A stretch of DNA of 63,966 nucleotides from Alistipes sp. (GTDB lineage Bacteria > Bacteroidota > Bacteroidia > Bacteroidales > Rikenellaceae): the NCBI GenBank assembly GCA_029060215.1, contig JAIDUK010000004.1, forward strand, positions 1-63,966, in the 5' to 3' direction. Numbering within the stretch: the stretch's first letter is position 1; every line of letters starts with the position of its first letter. Under the pieces are notes generated by a model. The model was not told the origin of the DNA and ran no database searches. It worked only from the letters and a program-made list of their open reading frames with translations. Positions 15,269-23,843 of this stretch are shown in pieces. The translations under genes and the position numbers were made by a program.

Positions 15269-18200
15269 TTAGTTGAAGGTGTAACGCACGCTGAACATGG
15301 CCGACCACGTCGACACCGTGCTGGCGTACTTCGACCACTTGGGCGCGATGAAGGTATAGCTCTCCTGACCTGCATCGTCCTTGTCCAGACGCAGGATCGA
15401 CGAGGAATTCATCCGCTTGACGTTGCCCCAGTTGCGGTTGAGCAGGTTGGCCACGTTGTTGATGTCGATGCCCACGGTAATCGTGTTGCGCTTGCCCTTC
15501 ACGTTGACGAAGAAATCCTGCGCGAACTTGAAGTTGAGCACATGCTGCCACGGCATCACGGCGCCGCCGCGCGTCGAGTATTCGCCGATGTGCTTCGACA
15601 GATAGTCGTCGTTGTTGATGAACGCCCAATACTCCTCCCGGTTTTCGTCGGAAGCGAACGGCATGGCATCGAGCTGCTCGCGGGTCGGAATGTAGAGCAG
15701 GTTCTGCGCACCGCGGTCGCCCGTGACGGCATTCTGGTACTTGCCGCTCTGCTCGTACATGGTGTAGGAGTAGCGGGAGTAGGAATAGTTGCCGATATAA
15801 CCGTGGCGGAACGCTTCATAGAACAGGCCCACATTCGATGCGAAGTGGCCGCCGTACTCCTTGCGGTAGCCCAAGCTGACGAGGATGCGGTGGGGCGAGA
15901 CGTAGGAAGCGTAGCCCAGTTCGGGAACGTTGGAACCGTTGACATTGAACGTATTGGTGCTGAATGCCGAGGTCACCTGGTCGCCGATGCCGTCGATCAC
16001 GTTCTTCGCCTGCGAATAGGTGTACGACGCCATCAACGAAAGACCGAAGTTCCAGTGTTTCGACACCTGTGCGGTCAACGAATAATAGTAGCCGTCCACA
16101 TTGTCGGTATTATGGATCAGATAGGGATTGATGGTGCTGCCCTCTGCGTTCTTGATATTTTGGGAAGTCCAATAAGTGCGGGCCGCAGGTTCGCCGGGCA
16201 ACTGCCGTCCGCCGACTTTCTCGGCCATGCCCAGCTTGGTCACCGTCACCGAATTGATGTCCTTGTTGTAGATACCCTCGATATTGAGGTTGACGCCGCC
16301 CGGGAGCTTCATGTCCAGCGCCAGCGACGTTTTCCACGTCGAGGGCATGTGCAGGTTCTTGTCGAGAATCGTGGGAGAAGTCGGGGCAGCCAGCTCCTGC
16401 TGCTCGTAGGTTCCGCCGTAAATGTCCTTGAGCATGTCGCCCACATTGGTATGGAAGCCGGGTATCTTGTCTTTATCTTTGTCCCCGTAGAAAGTCACGC
16501 CGTTCTGGATGCAGTTGCTGTTGCCTGCCGCCGAAACGATCCACACGAAAGGCAGACGGCCCGTGAAGAGACCCGTACCGCCGCGCAGGATATACTTGCG
16601 CTCACCGGTCATGTCCCAGTTGAAACCGAAACGCGGAGCGATGCTCAGGCGGGCCTTGGGCATGTCGGAAGTCTTGTAGCCGCCGTTGCCTGCGAACTTC
16701 TGCGTGAACTCGGCATTCTCGTTGTTGCCCAGCGACGGGTAGATGGGCACTTCGAGACGGGCGCCGACCGTAGCCTTGAACCGCTTGCTGATGTTGATCT
16801 CGTCCTGAATGTAAGCCGAAGCCTGCATGTAGGTGAACGAGGGGAACACCTGATCGAGGGCGTTGTTGTTGCCATGGGCCAGCCGGAACGCCTTGGCCGT
16901 TTTGGTACCGTTGTTCACATCGCTCACGAAGTCGTCCCACGAACTGTAGACATAATATCCGGCACCGCCCTGCATGTAACCGTTCTTGGTGTCGTCGTGC
17001 TCGAACTGCAAACCGGCCACGATGCGGTGGTCGCCCACCGTATAGCCGATCTCGTCGGTGACGACATGGGTGCTCACCTCGCGGAGATTGCCCTCGGTGA
17101 AGGGATCGAGACCGAAGCTGGCGTAGACGGCCGGAGTAGCCGTACCCTTGACGTCGTAGTCTTCGAGAATGTCGACCGTCGGGAAAATACCGCCGTCGTA
17201 GCTGCGCGGCTCGTACTGATGCGAGTAGGTGTAGCGCAGGGTGTTGGTCAGGTTGCCGTCCAAGAAACGCGAGTTGAGCTCGGCAGCCACCGAGGTGAAG
17301 TTCTGCTCCTGATAGTAGCGCGAGTTCTTGAAATACATGGCGTAGTTCGACGTACGGCCGTAAATATCGCGGTCGTAGACGCCGCTCAGCGGGCTGATCG
17401 AACTCGAAGGCCCCGACGAATACTTGTTCTTCGTCGTGCTGAAACGTACGTTGAGCGCATGGTTGCGGTTGATGTTCCAGTCGACGCGGGCCATGAGCTT
17501 CCAACCCGGTGTCTTGACGGAATAGTCCTGATAGGGCCCCGGATCGTAGCCGAACTTGTCGATCAGGAAGCGGCTGATCTCGTCGAGCTTGGCCGCTGTC
17601 GGACGGTTGTACTGCGTACCGCCGCCCCATTCCTGTTCGTCGTCGGTGCGAGCCAGACGCGTACCGCCGGGCGTGGTGTTCCACTCGTACTCGAAGTTAC
17701 CGAAAATGAAGAGCTTGTCCTTGACGATAGGAGCGCCGATGCTGACGCCCAGCACGTCGTTCTTCATCTCGTTGAGCGAGATCTCGCCGCCGTCGTACTT
17801 CGAACCCTGCAAGGCATCGCTCTTATAATAATTGTATGCCGACACCTTCAGCTCGTTGGTACCCGACTTGGTCACGGCGTTGATGGCACCGCCCGTGAAC
17901 CCGCTCTGGCGGACGTCGTAGGGAGTGACCGAAATCGACACCTGCTCCAACGCGTCGAGCGAAATGGGCGTACCGCCCGAAGGCAGGTTGCCGCCGATGC
18001 CGAACGCATTGTTGAACGCAGCACCGTCGACGGTCACGTACGACTGGCGGTAGTTACCGCCGCCGATGGCCAGTCCCGAAGTAGTGGTCGAAGCCTGCGG
18101 AGTGAGCTTCATGACGTCGTTCATGCTGCGGCTCACCGAGGGCAGCAGGTCCATCTGCTCGCTGGTGATGCTGGTCACGGCACCCGCCCGATTGATGTTC

Positions 18201-18577
18201 ATCGAGCTCTTGGCGCCGTCGGCCGTCACGACCACGGCTTCGAGCTCCTGACTATCGCGCAGGTAGGCGTCGCGCTTGAGCGTTTCGCCCAGCGCCAGCG
18301 TCAGCCCCGGGAATTCCACGGTCTGATAACCCACGTAGGAAAAGGTCACCATATACCCCCCCCCGGGCCGCAGACCCTGCAAATTGTAGCGACCGTTGAC
18401 ATCGCTCACAGTGCCGTATTGCGTACCCGAAGGGGTATGCACGGCGATTACGGTGGCTCCCACCAGCGGTTCGCCCGCTTGGTCGGTGACCGTACCGTTC
18501 AGTCCCGAAGTCGTCACCTGCGCGCAGACCGCCGCGGCAACGAAAAGGGAGAGCATCGAAAGCAAAAGTTTCCTCAT
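15269..18577 (-). CDS. Oar-like TonB-dependent outer-membrane receptor
   Basis: The start MRKLLLSMLSLFVAAAVCAQ at 18577 gives a clear signal peptide; the in-frame start 81 bp upstream lies within the leader. The 1102-residue protein has an N-terminal carboxypeptidase-regulatory domain (NGTVTDQAGEPLVGATVIAV, about 27-105), a plug with NYRQSYVTVDGAAFNNAFG and GGAINAVTKSGTNE, and a large barrel ending in WSAMFSVRYTFN. This build matches the Oar-like subgroup rather than SusC, and no SusD partner is adjacent. The ligand is unknown. Codons 72-74 are GGG GGG GGG, forming a G9 tract (18356-18364 on the + strand as C9); a single-base slip truncates the protein. Confidence 0.88.
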   Translation of the reverse strand: MRKLLLSMLSLFVAAAVCAQVTTSGLNGTVTDQAGEPLVGATVIAVHTPSGTQYGTVSDVNGRYNLQGLRPGGGYMVTFSYVGYQTVEFPGLTLALGETLKRDAYLRDSQELEAVVVTADGAKSSMNINRAGAVTSITSEQMDLLPSVSRSMNDVMKLTPQASTTTSGLAIGGGNYRQSYVTVDGAAFNNAFGIGGNLPSGGTPISLDALEQVSISVTPYDVRQSGFTGGAINAVTKSGTNELKVSAYNYYKSDALQGSKYDGGEISLNEMKNDVLGVSIGAPIVKDKLFIFGNFEYEWNTTPGGTRLARTDDEQEWGGGTQYNRPTAAKLDEISRFLIDKFGYDPGPYQDYSVKTPGWKLMARVDWNINRNHALNVRFSTTKNKYSSGPSSSISPLSGVYDRDIYGRTSNYAMYFKNSRYYQEQNFTSVAAELNSRFLDGNLTNTLRYTYSHQYEPRSYDGGIFPTVDILEDYDVKGTATPAVYASFGLDPFTEGNLREVSTHVVTDEIGYTVGDHRIVAGLQFEHDDTKNGYMQGGAGYYVYSSWDDFVSDVNNGTKTAKAFRLAHGNNNALDQVFPSFTYMQASAYIQDEINISKRFKATVGARLEVPIYPSLGNNENAEFTQKFAGNGGYKTSDMPKARLSIAPRFGFNWDMTGERKYILRGGTGLFTGRLPFVWIVSAAGNSNCIQNGVTFYGDKDKDKIPGFHTNVGDMLKDIYGGTYEQQELAAPTSPTILDKNLHMPSTWKTSLALDMKLPGGVNLNIEGIYNKDINSVTVTKLGMAEKVGGRQLPGEPAARTYWTSQNIKNAEGSTINPYLIHNTDNVDGYYYSLTAQVSKHWNFGLSLMASYTYSQAKNVIDGIGDQVTSAFSTNTFNVNGSNVPELGYASYVSPHRILVSLGYRKEYGGHFASNVGLFYEAFRHGYIGNYSYSRYSYTMYEQSGKYQNAVTGDRGAQNLLYIPTREQLDAMPFASDENREEYWAFINNDDYLSKHIGEYSTRGGAVMPWQHVLNFKFAQDFFVNVKGKRNTITVGIDINNVANLLNRNWGNVKRMNSSSILRLDKDDAGQESYTFIAPKWSKYASTVSTWSAMFSVRYTFN
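18356..18364 (-). repeat. G9 homopolymer in the TonB receptor coding start
   Basis: Three GGG glycine codons give nine consecutive G on the coding strand. Loss of one G reads GGT ATA TGG TGA, an immediate stop. Gain of one G runs to a TAG at about 18252, some 35 codons later. Confidence 0.9.
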
Positions 18578-18652
18578 ACGCTGAAAAATTAAGTGAATAA
18601 TAGGGTTGTCGGGAAATGGCGGCGGCGGTTGCGGCTCTGCGGTCCCAAAAAG

Positions 18653-18691
18653 CGACAAGGGGAAATTTCCCTGCGGAATTTCCCCTTGTCG
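18653..18691. promoter_or_regulatory. Perfect 15-bp leader hairpin (attenuator-like)
   Basis: CGACAAGGGGAAATT at 18653-18667 and its exact complement at 18677-18691 flank a 9-base loop. On the minus strand the stem is followed by CTTTTTGG, so it resembles a terminator placed inside the receptor leader, 76 bp before the ATG. Confidence 0.6.
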
Positions 18692-18817
18692 TTATTTTCG
18701 GACGGATGCAGACCGGCTCGCAGCCGCTGTCGGACACGCACGCAGCTCTGCGCACACCGGTATCGGCTGTTGCGCACACCCGAAACGGAAAGTATCGAAT
18801 CCGACGATTTCATGCCG

Positions 18818-18825
18818 CAAAATTA
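18818..18825 (-). promoter_or_regulatory. Probable -7 element of the TonB receptor promoter
   Basis: TAATTTTG on the minus strand matches TAnnTTTG. The -33 partner is not convincing. Confidence 0.4.
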
Positions 18826-19041
18826 AATCAATTATTTTTCAGCCGAATAAGAGTAGCTGGAATTTATCAACAAATTATCGCCAATTTCAACAAACCGCAA
18901 TAAAAACAACCTCTTTTGTCGGAAATCGAAAACCGAATTCGCATCGATGCCCGCAGACATGGGTGGGTGGGGGCGACGACAAACTCCCGCCCCGCTGTTT
19001 CCGCCTCGCACCGCGGCACGCTCCTTGTTGGCGTCGCGGCG

Positions 19042-20064
19042 ATGTCTTTCCGCGAAAAATACTGGCGTTATTCGCTCTTCGTCCTGATCGTGGGGCTGGG
19101 CGTCACGATCTTCGTGAAGCTGACCCCGTTTCTGGGCGGACTGCTCGGCGCGGCCACGATCTACGTGCTGCTGCGCGGACAGATGTGGTACCTCTCCGAA
19201 CGGAAGCACTGGCGGCGGAGCATGGCCGCTTCGCTGCTGATGGCCGAAGCGGTCTTTCTTTTTCTGATACCCATCAGTCTGGTCGTCTGGATGCTTGTGG
19301 TCCGGATTCAGAACATCACCCTCGACCCGCAGTCGATCGTCACCCCGCTCCGCCATGCCGCCGAACTGATCCGGCAGCGGACGGGCTACGACCTCTGGCA
19401 GGAAAGCAACCTTCAGTCGCTGCTGGGCCATCTTCCCGCAATCGGGCAGTGGATCGTCAAAAGCATCGCCGATTTCGCGCTCAATCTTGTGGTGCTGCTT
19501 TTCGTACTCTATTTCATGCTGATCGGCGGCGGACGGATGGAAGACTACGTACGCGAGATGCTGCCCTTCAACCGCACCACCGGACGCAAAGCGATGCGCG
19601 AAATCCGCATGATCGTCCGCTCCAACGCCATCGGCATCCCGCTGCTGGCCATCGTGCAGGGCATCGTCGCCTATGCGGGCTACCTGATTTTCGGGGCCCC
19701 GAGCCCGCTGTTCTGGGGCGTCGTCACCTGCTTCGCCACCATCATCCCCATCATCGGCACCGGGCTCGTGTGGGTTCCTTTGGCCGGATACATGGCGCTC
19801 GACGGCCATTGGGGCGCCGCCATCGGGCTCTGCGCCTACGGCATGATCGTCGTCACCCACGTCGACAACGTGGTGCGGTTCGTCATGCAGAAAAAACTGG
19901 CCGACACCCACCCGCTGGTCACCATCTTCGGCGTGGTCATCGGCCTCTCGCTCTTCGGATTCATGGGCGTGATCTTCGGACCGCTGATGCTGGCCATGTT
20001 CATCTTCTGCGTCGATCTGTTCCGAAAAAGATACCTCGAAAGCCACTCCAAGGAACCGGCATAG
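19042..20064 (+). CDS. AI-2E family transporter (permease)
   Basis: The 340-residue polytopic membrane protein starts MSFREKYWRYSLFVLIVGLG; the longer frame from 18916 lacks coding character before this. It has the AI-2E family layout: two N-terminal helices, a soluble middle region (about 85-150), then helices including LVVLLFVLYFMLIGGGRMEDYV, IVAYAGYLIFGAPSPLFWGV and FATIIPIIGTGLVWVP, and a C-terminal FGVVIGLSLFGFMGVIFGPLMLA. The family name comes from autoinducer-2 export, but many members transport other solutes or ions; no substrate is assigned here. Confidence 0.88.
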   Translation: MSFREKYWRYSLFVLIVGLGVTIFVKLTPFLGGLLGAATIYVLLRGQMWYLSERKHWRRSMAASLLMAEAVFLFLIPISLVVWMLVVRIQNITLDPQSIVTPLRHAAELIRQRTGYDLWQESNLQSLLGHLPAIGQWIVKSIADFALNLVVLLFVLYFMLIGGGRMEDYVREMLPFNRTTGRKAMREIRMIVRSNAIGIPLLAIVQGIVAYAGYLIFGAPSPLFWGVVTCFATIIPIIGTGLVWVPLAGYMALDGHWGAAIGLCAYGMIVVTHVDNVVRFVMQKKLADTHPLVTIFGVVIGLSLFGFMGVIFGPLMLAMFIFCVDLFRKRYLESHSKEPA

Positions 20065-20089
20065 ACGCTCCGCCCGCCGCATACGAAAA

Positions 20090-20116
20090 AAGGAGTTGCA
20101 GTGATTGCAACTCCTT
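20090..20116. terminator. Terminator between AI-2E transporter gene and tRNA-Met
   Basis: An 11-bp stem (AAGGAGTTGCA with its complement) closes a 5-base loop, preceded by an A run and followed by TTAATT. It serves the plus-strand permease gene and possibly the convergent tRNA. Confidence 0.7.
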
Positions 20117-20126
20117 AATTCTCAGG

Positions 20127-20200
20127 TAGCGGGAGAGAGACTTGAACTCTCGACCTCATGATTATGAATCATGCGCTCTAACCAGCTGAGCTATCCCGCC
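20127..20200 (-). tRNA. tRNA-Met (anticodon CAT), elongator type
   Basis: The reverse complement folds into a 74-nt cloverleaf. The acceptor is GGCGGGA/TCCCGCT (one G-U pair), the D-arm GCTC...GAGC, the anticodon stem CATGA/TCATG with loop TTCATAA, and the T-arm GAGAG TTCAAGT CTCTC. The first pair is G-U rather than the mismatched C1:A72 of initiator tRNA and the anticodon stem lacks three G-C pairs, so it is not tRNA-fMet. A tRNA-Ile2 (lysidine-modified CAT) cannot be excluded by eye. The 3' CCA is not encoded. Confidence 0.9.
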
Positions 20201-20342
20201 ATTGCTCGAAAGCGAGTGCAAAGATAAACGAAAAATCCGAGCATGCAAAATCTTTTGCGGAAAAATCGCCCGAAAAATTCCCGGCGGTCTTTGGCACCGA
20301 TTTTGCCGGCAGCAAGGGCGTCAAACGAAAATCTATCGTATT

Positions 20343-21044
20343 ATGAACAGACAGAAACAGTTGCCCCACACGCCCGTGCGCAACGAGAGCCTGCGCGGCG
20401 CACTGGAATTGCTGGCCGTCATCGCGGGCATCGTGCTGCTGGCAGCCCTCTCGTGGGAGATCATCGGCGGCCGCGACACCCGTTTTTCGGACTTCTACCT
20501 CGGCATCCAGCTGGTGGTCTGCATCGTCTTCCTGCTCGACTTCTTCGTCGAATGGGCTACGGCGCCCCGCCGGAGCCGCTATTTCTGGCACAACCTGCTC
20601 TTCCTGCTGATTTCGGTTCCGTGGCTCAACCTGCTCGGCTGGTGCGGCATCCCGGTCACGCGCGACTGGGGCGTCATCGTCGGGCTGTTGCCGATGCTGC
20701 GGGCGCTGCTGGCCATGGTCATCATCGTGCGATGGCTCACCAGCGACAACAAGGTGCAGCGGCTGCTGATCGCCTACGTCTTCACGGTCGTGGTCTTCAC
20801 CTACATCTCGGGGCTCGTATTCTTCGAGTACGAATCGGGCGTCAACCCCAAGCTCCAAGGTTTCGGCAATGCGCTGTGGTGGGCATGGATGAACGTCACG
20901 ACCGTCGGCGCCGAGATCTTCCCCGTCACGGCCATCGGCAAGATCTTCTGCGTCATGCTCCCGTCGCTGGGCATGATGTTCTTCCCCATCTTCACCACCT
21001 ACGTACTTCAGGAGTACACCCACAAGAAAGAGGCCGACCTGTAA
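20343..21044 (+). CDS. Potassium-channel-like ion channel with non-canonical filter
   Basis: The start MNRQKQLPHTPVRNESLRGA at 20343 is preferred to one 141 bp upstream that overlaps the tRNA flank. The 233-residue protein shows about six hydrophobic segments, as in voltage-gated-like channels, including VVCIVFLLDFFVEWATAPRR and an S4-like MLRALLAMVIIVRWL. The pore region is ALWWAWMNVTTVGAEIFPVT, residues 186-191 being TTVGAE where potassium channels have TVGYG or TVGFG. Ion selectivity is therefore uncertain. It is convergent with mscL across a strong terminator. Confidence 0.75.
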   Translation: MNRQKQLPHTPVRNESLRGALELLAVIAGIVLLAALSWEIIGGRDTRFSDFYLGIQLVVCIVFLLDFFVEWATAPRRSRYFWHNLLFLLISVPWLNLLGWCGIPVTRDWGVIVGLLPMLRALLAMVIIVRWLTSDNKVQRLLIAYVFTVVVFTYISGLVFFEYESGVNPKLQGFGNALWWAWMNVTTVGAEIFPVTAIGKIFCVMLPSLGMMFFPIFTTYVLQEYTHKKEADL

Positions 21045-21059
21045 AGACCGGCCATTCGG

Positions 21060-21116
21060 AACGAAGCGGAGAATCTTGCCCGAAAAGAGTTCGGCGCCAA
21101 GATTCTCCGCTTCGTT
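21060..21116. terminator. 19-bp perfect stem, bidirectional terminator, REP-like arm
   Basis: AACGAAGCGGAGAATCTTG (21060-21078) and its exact complement (21098-21116) flank a 19-base spacer, with TTTT following on the plus side, between convergent genes. The arm resembles the palindrome family at 23721 and 48953. Confidence 0.75.
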
Positions 21117-21130
21117 TTGCGTGCTCTACC

Positions 21131-21610
21131 CTACTTCCGCTCCCGGAGCAGGTCGCGGATTTCGCGCAGCAGCAACTCTTCCTTGGTCGGAGCCGGTTCC
21201 GGCACCGGAGCTTCCGCACGTTTGCGGATCAGTTTGTTCATCAGCTTGACCATCAGAAAGACGCACAGCGCCAAAATCGTGAAGTCGACGCATTGCTGGA
21301 TGAAGGCTCCGTAGTTCCAGTAGATCGGCTCGGCCGCCGGGGTCGCAACAATTCCGTCGCCGCCCCCTTTCGACACCAGACCGCCCACGCTCTGCACCGC
21401 GTTCGACGTCACGTCGCGCACTTTCGAGATGTCGATGCGCAGCCGCGAAAAATCGGTATTGCCCAGCAGGGCGCCGATCGGCGGCATCAGGATGTCGTCC
21501 ACCAGCGATGACACGATTTTGCCGAACGCGCCGCCGATGATTACGCCCACGGCCATGTCCATCACATTGCCCTTGAGGGCGAATTCTTTGAATTCCTTGA
21601 AAAAAGCCAT
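21131..21610 (-). CDS. mscL: Large-conductance mechanosensitive channel
   Basis: The 159-residue protein starts [33 protein letters not shown], the MscL N-terminal amphipathic helix and first membrane helix. A short periplasmic loop has a Gly-rich insert ([13 protein letters not shown]), and the second membrane helix is [25 protein letters not shown]. The charged C-terminal helix ([12 protein letters not shown]) is the bundle. MscL opens under membrane tension to release osmolytes. The start at 21610 follows the family; upstream in-frame codons belong to the gap after the carboxyltransferase gene. Confidence 0.95.
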   Translation of the reverse strand: MAFFKEFKEFALKGNVMDMAVGVIIGGAFGKIVSSLVDDILMPPIGALLGNTDFSRLRIDISKVRDVTSNAVQSVGGLVSKGGGDGIVATPAAEPIYWNYGAFIQQCVDFTILALCVFLMVKLMNKLIRKRAEAPVPEPAPTKEELLLREIRDLLRERK

Positions 21611-21704
21611 AACGGTTCGAGTTTTCCAACACCCTCCGCATAGCAAATCGGGTGCAGAAAAAGCATTTTCCGCACCCGATTTCCGTTGTTCGGCAACCGC
21701 CGCC

Positions 21705-23558
21705 CTATTCGATCTCCACCAGCACGGCGTCGGTCGGCACGGTCTGGCCCGGTTCGACCAGAATCCGCTTGACCGTTCCGGCATAGTCGGTCGTGATGGA
21801 GTTCTCCATCTTCATGGCTTCGAGCACCACTACTTCGTCGTCGGTCTTCACCGTGTCGCCCACCTTGACCAGCACCTCGATGATGCGGCCCGGCAGCGGT
21901 GCGTTCACCGTGTTGCCCGTAAATGCGGGTGCCGGCTTGGCCTCGGGTTTCGGCGCTTCGGGCTTGGGTTCGGCCGCTTTCTTGGCTTCGTAGGCCTTTA
22001 CCTTCATGTCGGTCAGGAACTTCTTGGCCACCAGCGGGAACAGCTCCAGCAGCAGCACTTCCTTCTCCGTCGCAGCCAGCTTCGCGCCGCCTGCTTCGGG
22101 CAGTTCGGGATTGGGCTGCATCTGGTATTTCGAGGTGTCGTAGGGGGTCTCCTCACGCACGCCGCATATCTTGAACCGGAATTCCGGATCGATCTGCACC
22201 GGGGTCTTGCCGTATTCGCCCTTCACCAGTCCGACGAACTGCGAACTCTTGTTGGTGTACATCGGGCGTCCGGCCTTTTCGTCCAGCGCGCAGTTGACGG
22301 CCTGTGCGCCCACGATCTGCGAGGTCGGGGTCACCAGCGGGGGAAGACCTGCCGACAGGCGCACCGAGGGGATCAACTCCATGGCGCGGGGCAGAATCTC
22401 CTCGGCCTTGAGCTGCTGGAGCTGGGCCACCATGTTGGAGTACATGCCGCCGGGGATTTCGGCTTTCTGCACCAGTTCGTTGGGTGCCGGGAAACCGAAG
22501 TAGGCTTCGATCTTGCGGCAGGCATCGATCGTGGCGGCTTCGTCGTCGGCCTTGGCTGCGCGGATGGCCTCGTCGAACAGCGCGTCGACCTCGACAGGCA
22601 GTTTGTCCGTCTGCGGGTTGAATGCCTTCGGTTCGGGTTTCTCCGTGCCGAATACCGACTGGTTCAGCTCCTTGCGGATTTCACGCAGCTGCGTGTTGAT
22701 CTGCGCCACGGCTTCCATGTTCACGCCGAGGTCGATACCCAGCTTCTTGCAGAACACGTAAACCAGCTCGAGGGCCGGAGCGCCCGTACCCTCGGCGAAG
22801 TACCAGCAGTTGGTGTCCACCACGTCCACCCCGGCAATGATCGCCGCCAGCACCGAAGCCAGACCGTAGCCCGGCGTGCAGTGGGTGTGGAAATCGACCG
22901 GAATCGACAGATGCTCCTTGAAGAGCTTCACCAGCGTAGCCACGCGGCGCGGCGGAATCAGCCCCGACATGTCCTTGATCGTAATCATGTCGGCGCCCAG
23001 CTCGGCCATCTGCTTGGCCTTGTCCAAGAAATAGGCGTCGGTGAAGACGGGCGCAGGCTTTTTCTTACCCATGAGTTTCTGGAAGAAGCCCGGCTCCGGA
23101 TATTTCGGATCGACCGTGTAGCACACGGCGCAGTCGGCGATGCCGCCGTATTGCTTCACATATTTGATCGTCGACTTCACGTTGTCCACATCGTTCAGCG
23201 CATCGAAGATACGCATGATGCCCAGTCCGCTCTCGATGGCGTTGCGGCAGAATCCGTCGATGATCTCGTCCGTGTAGGGCGAATAGCCGAACAGGTTGCG
23301 GCCGCGCGACAGGGCCGTCAGCTTCGACACCTTGCCCACAGCCTTGTGGATGGTCTCCAGACGGGTCCACGGATTCTCGTTCAGGTAGCGCATCACCGAG
23401 TCGGGCACGGCGCCGCCCCATACTTCCATGGCATAGAAATTCGCGTCCTTGTAGTAAGGCAGGCAGCGGTCGATCTGCGCCTGATTCATGCGGGTAGCGA
23501 ACGACGACTGCTGGCCGTCGCGCAACGTAAGGTCTCTGATTTTGAGTTTTTTAGCCAT
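21705..23558 (-). CDS. Biotin-dependent carboxyltransferase (pyruvate carboxylase subunit B / oxaloacetate decarboxylase alpha-like)
   Basis: The 617-residue protein starts [25 protein letters not shown], the carboxyltransferase TIM-barrel signature. Metal ligands are visible in [11 protein letters not shown] and the carboxylated-lysine motif in [10 protein letters not shown]. The conserved PYC_OADA domain follows, then an Ala/Pro/Lys-rich linker (residues 520-545) and a C-terminal biotinyl domain with AMKMEN, Lys583 being the biotin site. It transfers CO2 between biotin and pyruvate/oxaloacetate. No biotin carboxylase or membrane beta/gamma subunit is adjacent, so whether it works as a carboxylase or a sodium-pumping decarboxylase subunit is undecided. 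Confidence 0.88.
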   Translation of the reverse strand: MAKKLKIRDLTLRDGQQSSFATRMNQAQIDRCLPYYKDANFYAMEVWGGAVPDSVMRYLNENPWTRLETIHKAVGKVSKLTALSRGRNLFGYSPYTDEIIDGFCRNAIESGLGIMRIFDALNDVDNVKSTIKYVKQYGGIADCAVCYTVDPKYPEPGFFQKLMGKKKPAPVFTDAYFLDKAKQMAELGADMITIKDMSGLIPPRRVATLVKLFKEHLSIPVDFHTHCTPGYGLASVLAAIIAGVDVVDTNCWYFAEGTGAPALELVYVFCKKLGIDLGVNMEAVAQINTQLREIRKELNQSVFGTEKPEPKAFNPQTDKLPVEVDALFDEAIRAAKADDEAATIDACRKIEAYFGFPAPNELVQKAEIPGGMYSNMVAQLQQLKAEEILPRAMELIPSVRLSAGLPPLVTPTSQIVGAQAVNCALDEKAGRPMYTNKSSQFVGLVKGEYGKTPVQIDPEFRFKICGVREETPYDTSKYQMQPNPELPEAGGAKLAATEKEVLLLELFPLVAKKFLTDMKVKAYEAKKAAEPKPEAPKPEAKPAPAFTGNTVNAPLPGRIIEVLVKVGDTVKTDDEVVVLEAMKMENSITTDYAGTVKRILVEPGQTVPTDAVLVEIE

Positions 23559-23720
23559 AATCGCTATGGTTTGAATGGTTTTCGTCCGGCGCTCGCGGAG
23601 CCTTTCCGGACGACGCAAAAATACACAAACGACCGATACTTTCCAATTAATCCCCGCGTTTTTTCGCCGGGCGGGCTTCCGCTATGCACAAGAATTCGTA
23701 TCTTTGGCAACCCAAACAAT

Positions 23721-23784
23721 GCCATGTTGAGCAGAGCGGCGCATCCAAAAAACAGATGTTTAACGGCGCTGCGCTCAGAATGAC
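23721..23784. repeat. REP-like palindromic element
   Basis: The left arm GCCATGTTGAGCAGAGCG starts at 23721 and the opposing arm GCTGCGCTCAGAATGAC ends at 23784. Both resemble the arms at 48953-49032. Confidence 0.5.
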
Positions 23785-23806
23785 AAATAAAAGGTTAGCG
23801 ACAGAC

Positions 23807-23834
23807 ATTCTTAATTCTTAATTCTTAATTCTTA
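23807..23834. repeat. Four tandem copies of ATTCTTA
   Basis: The 7-bp unit occurs four times exactly, ending 9 bp before the GTG start of the symporter gene. Confidence 0.9.
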
Positions 23835-23843
23835 ATTAAAATA

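Larger units (their letters stand above)
18578..19041. promoter_or_regulatory. Divergent regulatory region between TonB receptor and AI-2E-family permease genes
   Basis: This 464-bp gap is the longest in the window. It contains a perfect 15-bp inverted repeat at 18653-18691. On the minus strand it has a TAATTTTG -7 element at 18825-18818, which would give the TonB receptor a leader of about 230 nt containing the hairpin. The AT-rich stretch at 18820-18920 looks promoter-like. No known riboswitch was recognised. Confidence 0.5.

Noticed and set aside
18653..18691. Simple terminator of an upstream gene
   Set aside because: No gene ends into it from either side; it lies between divergent starts.
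18589..18813. Possible leader peptide (74 codons) upstream of the TonB receptor
   Set aside because: Its ATG falls at the predicted transcription start and the peptide has no attenuation-type codon run or conserved feature.
20202..20342. N-terminal extension of the channel-like protein
   Set aside because: This stretch flanks the tRNA and gives a basic, non-hydrophobic sequence unlike the family.
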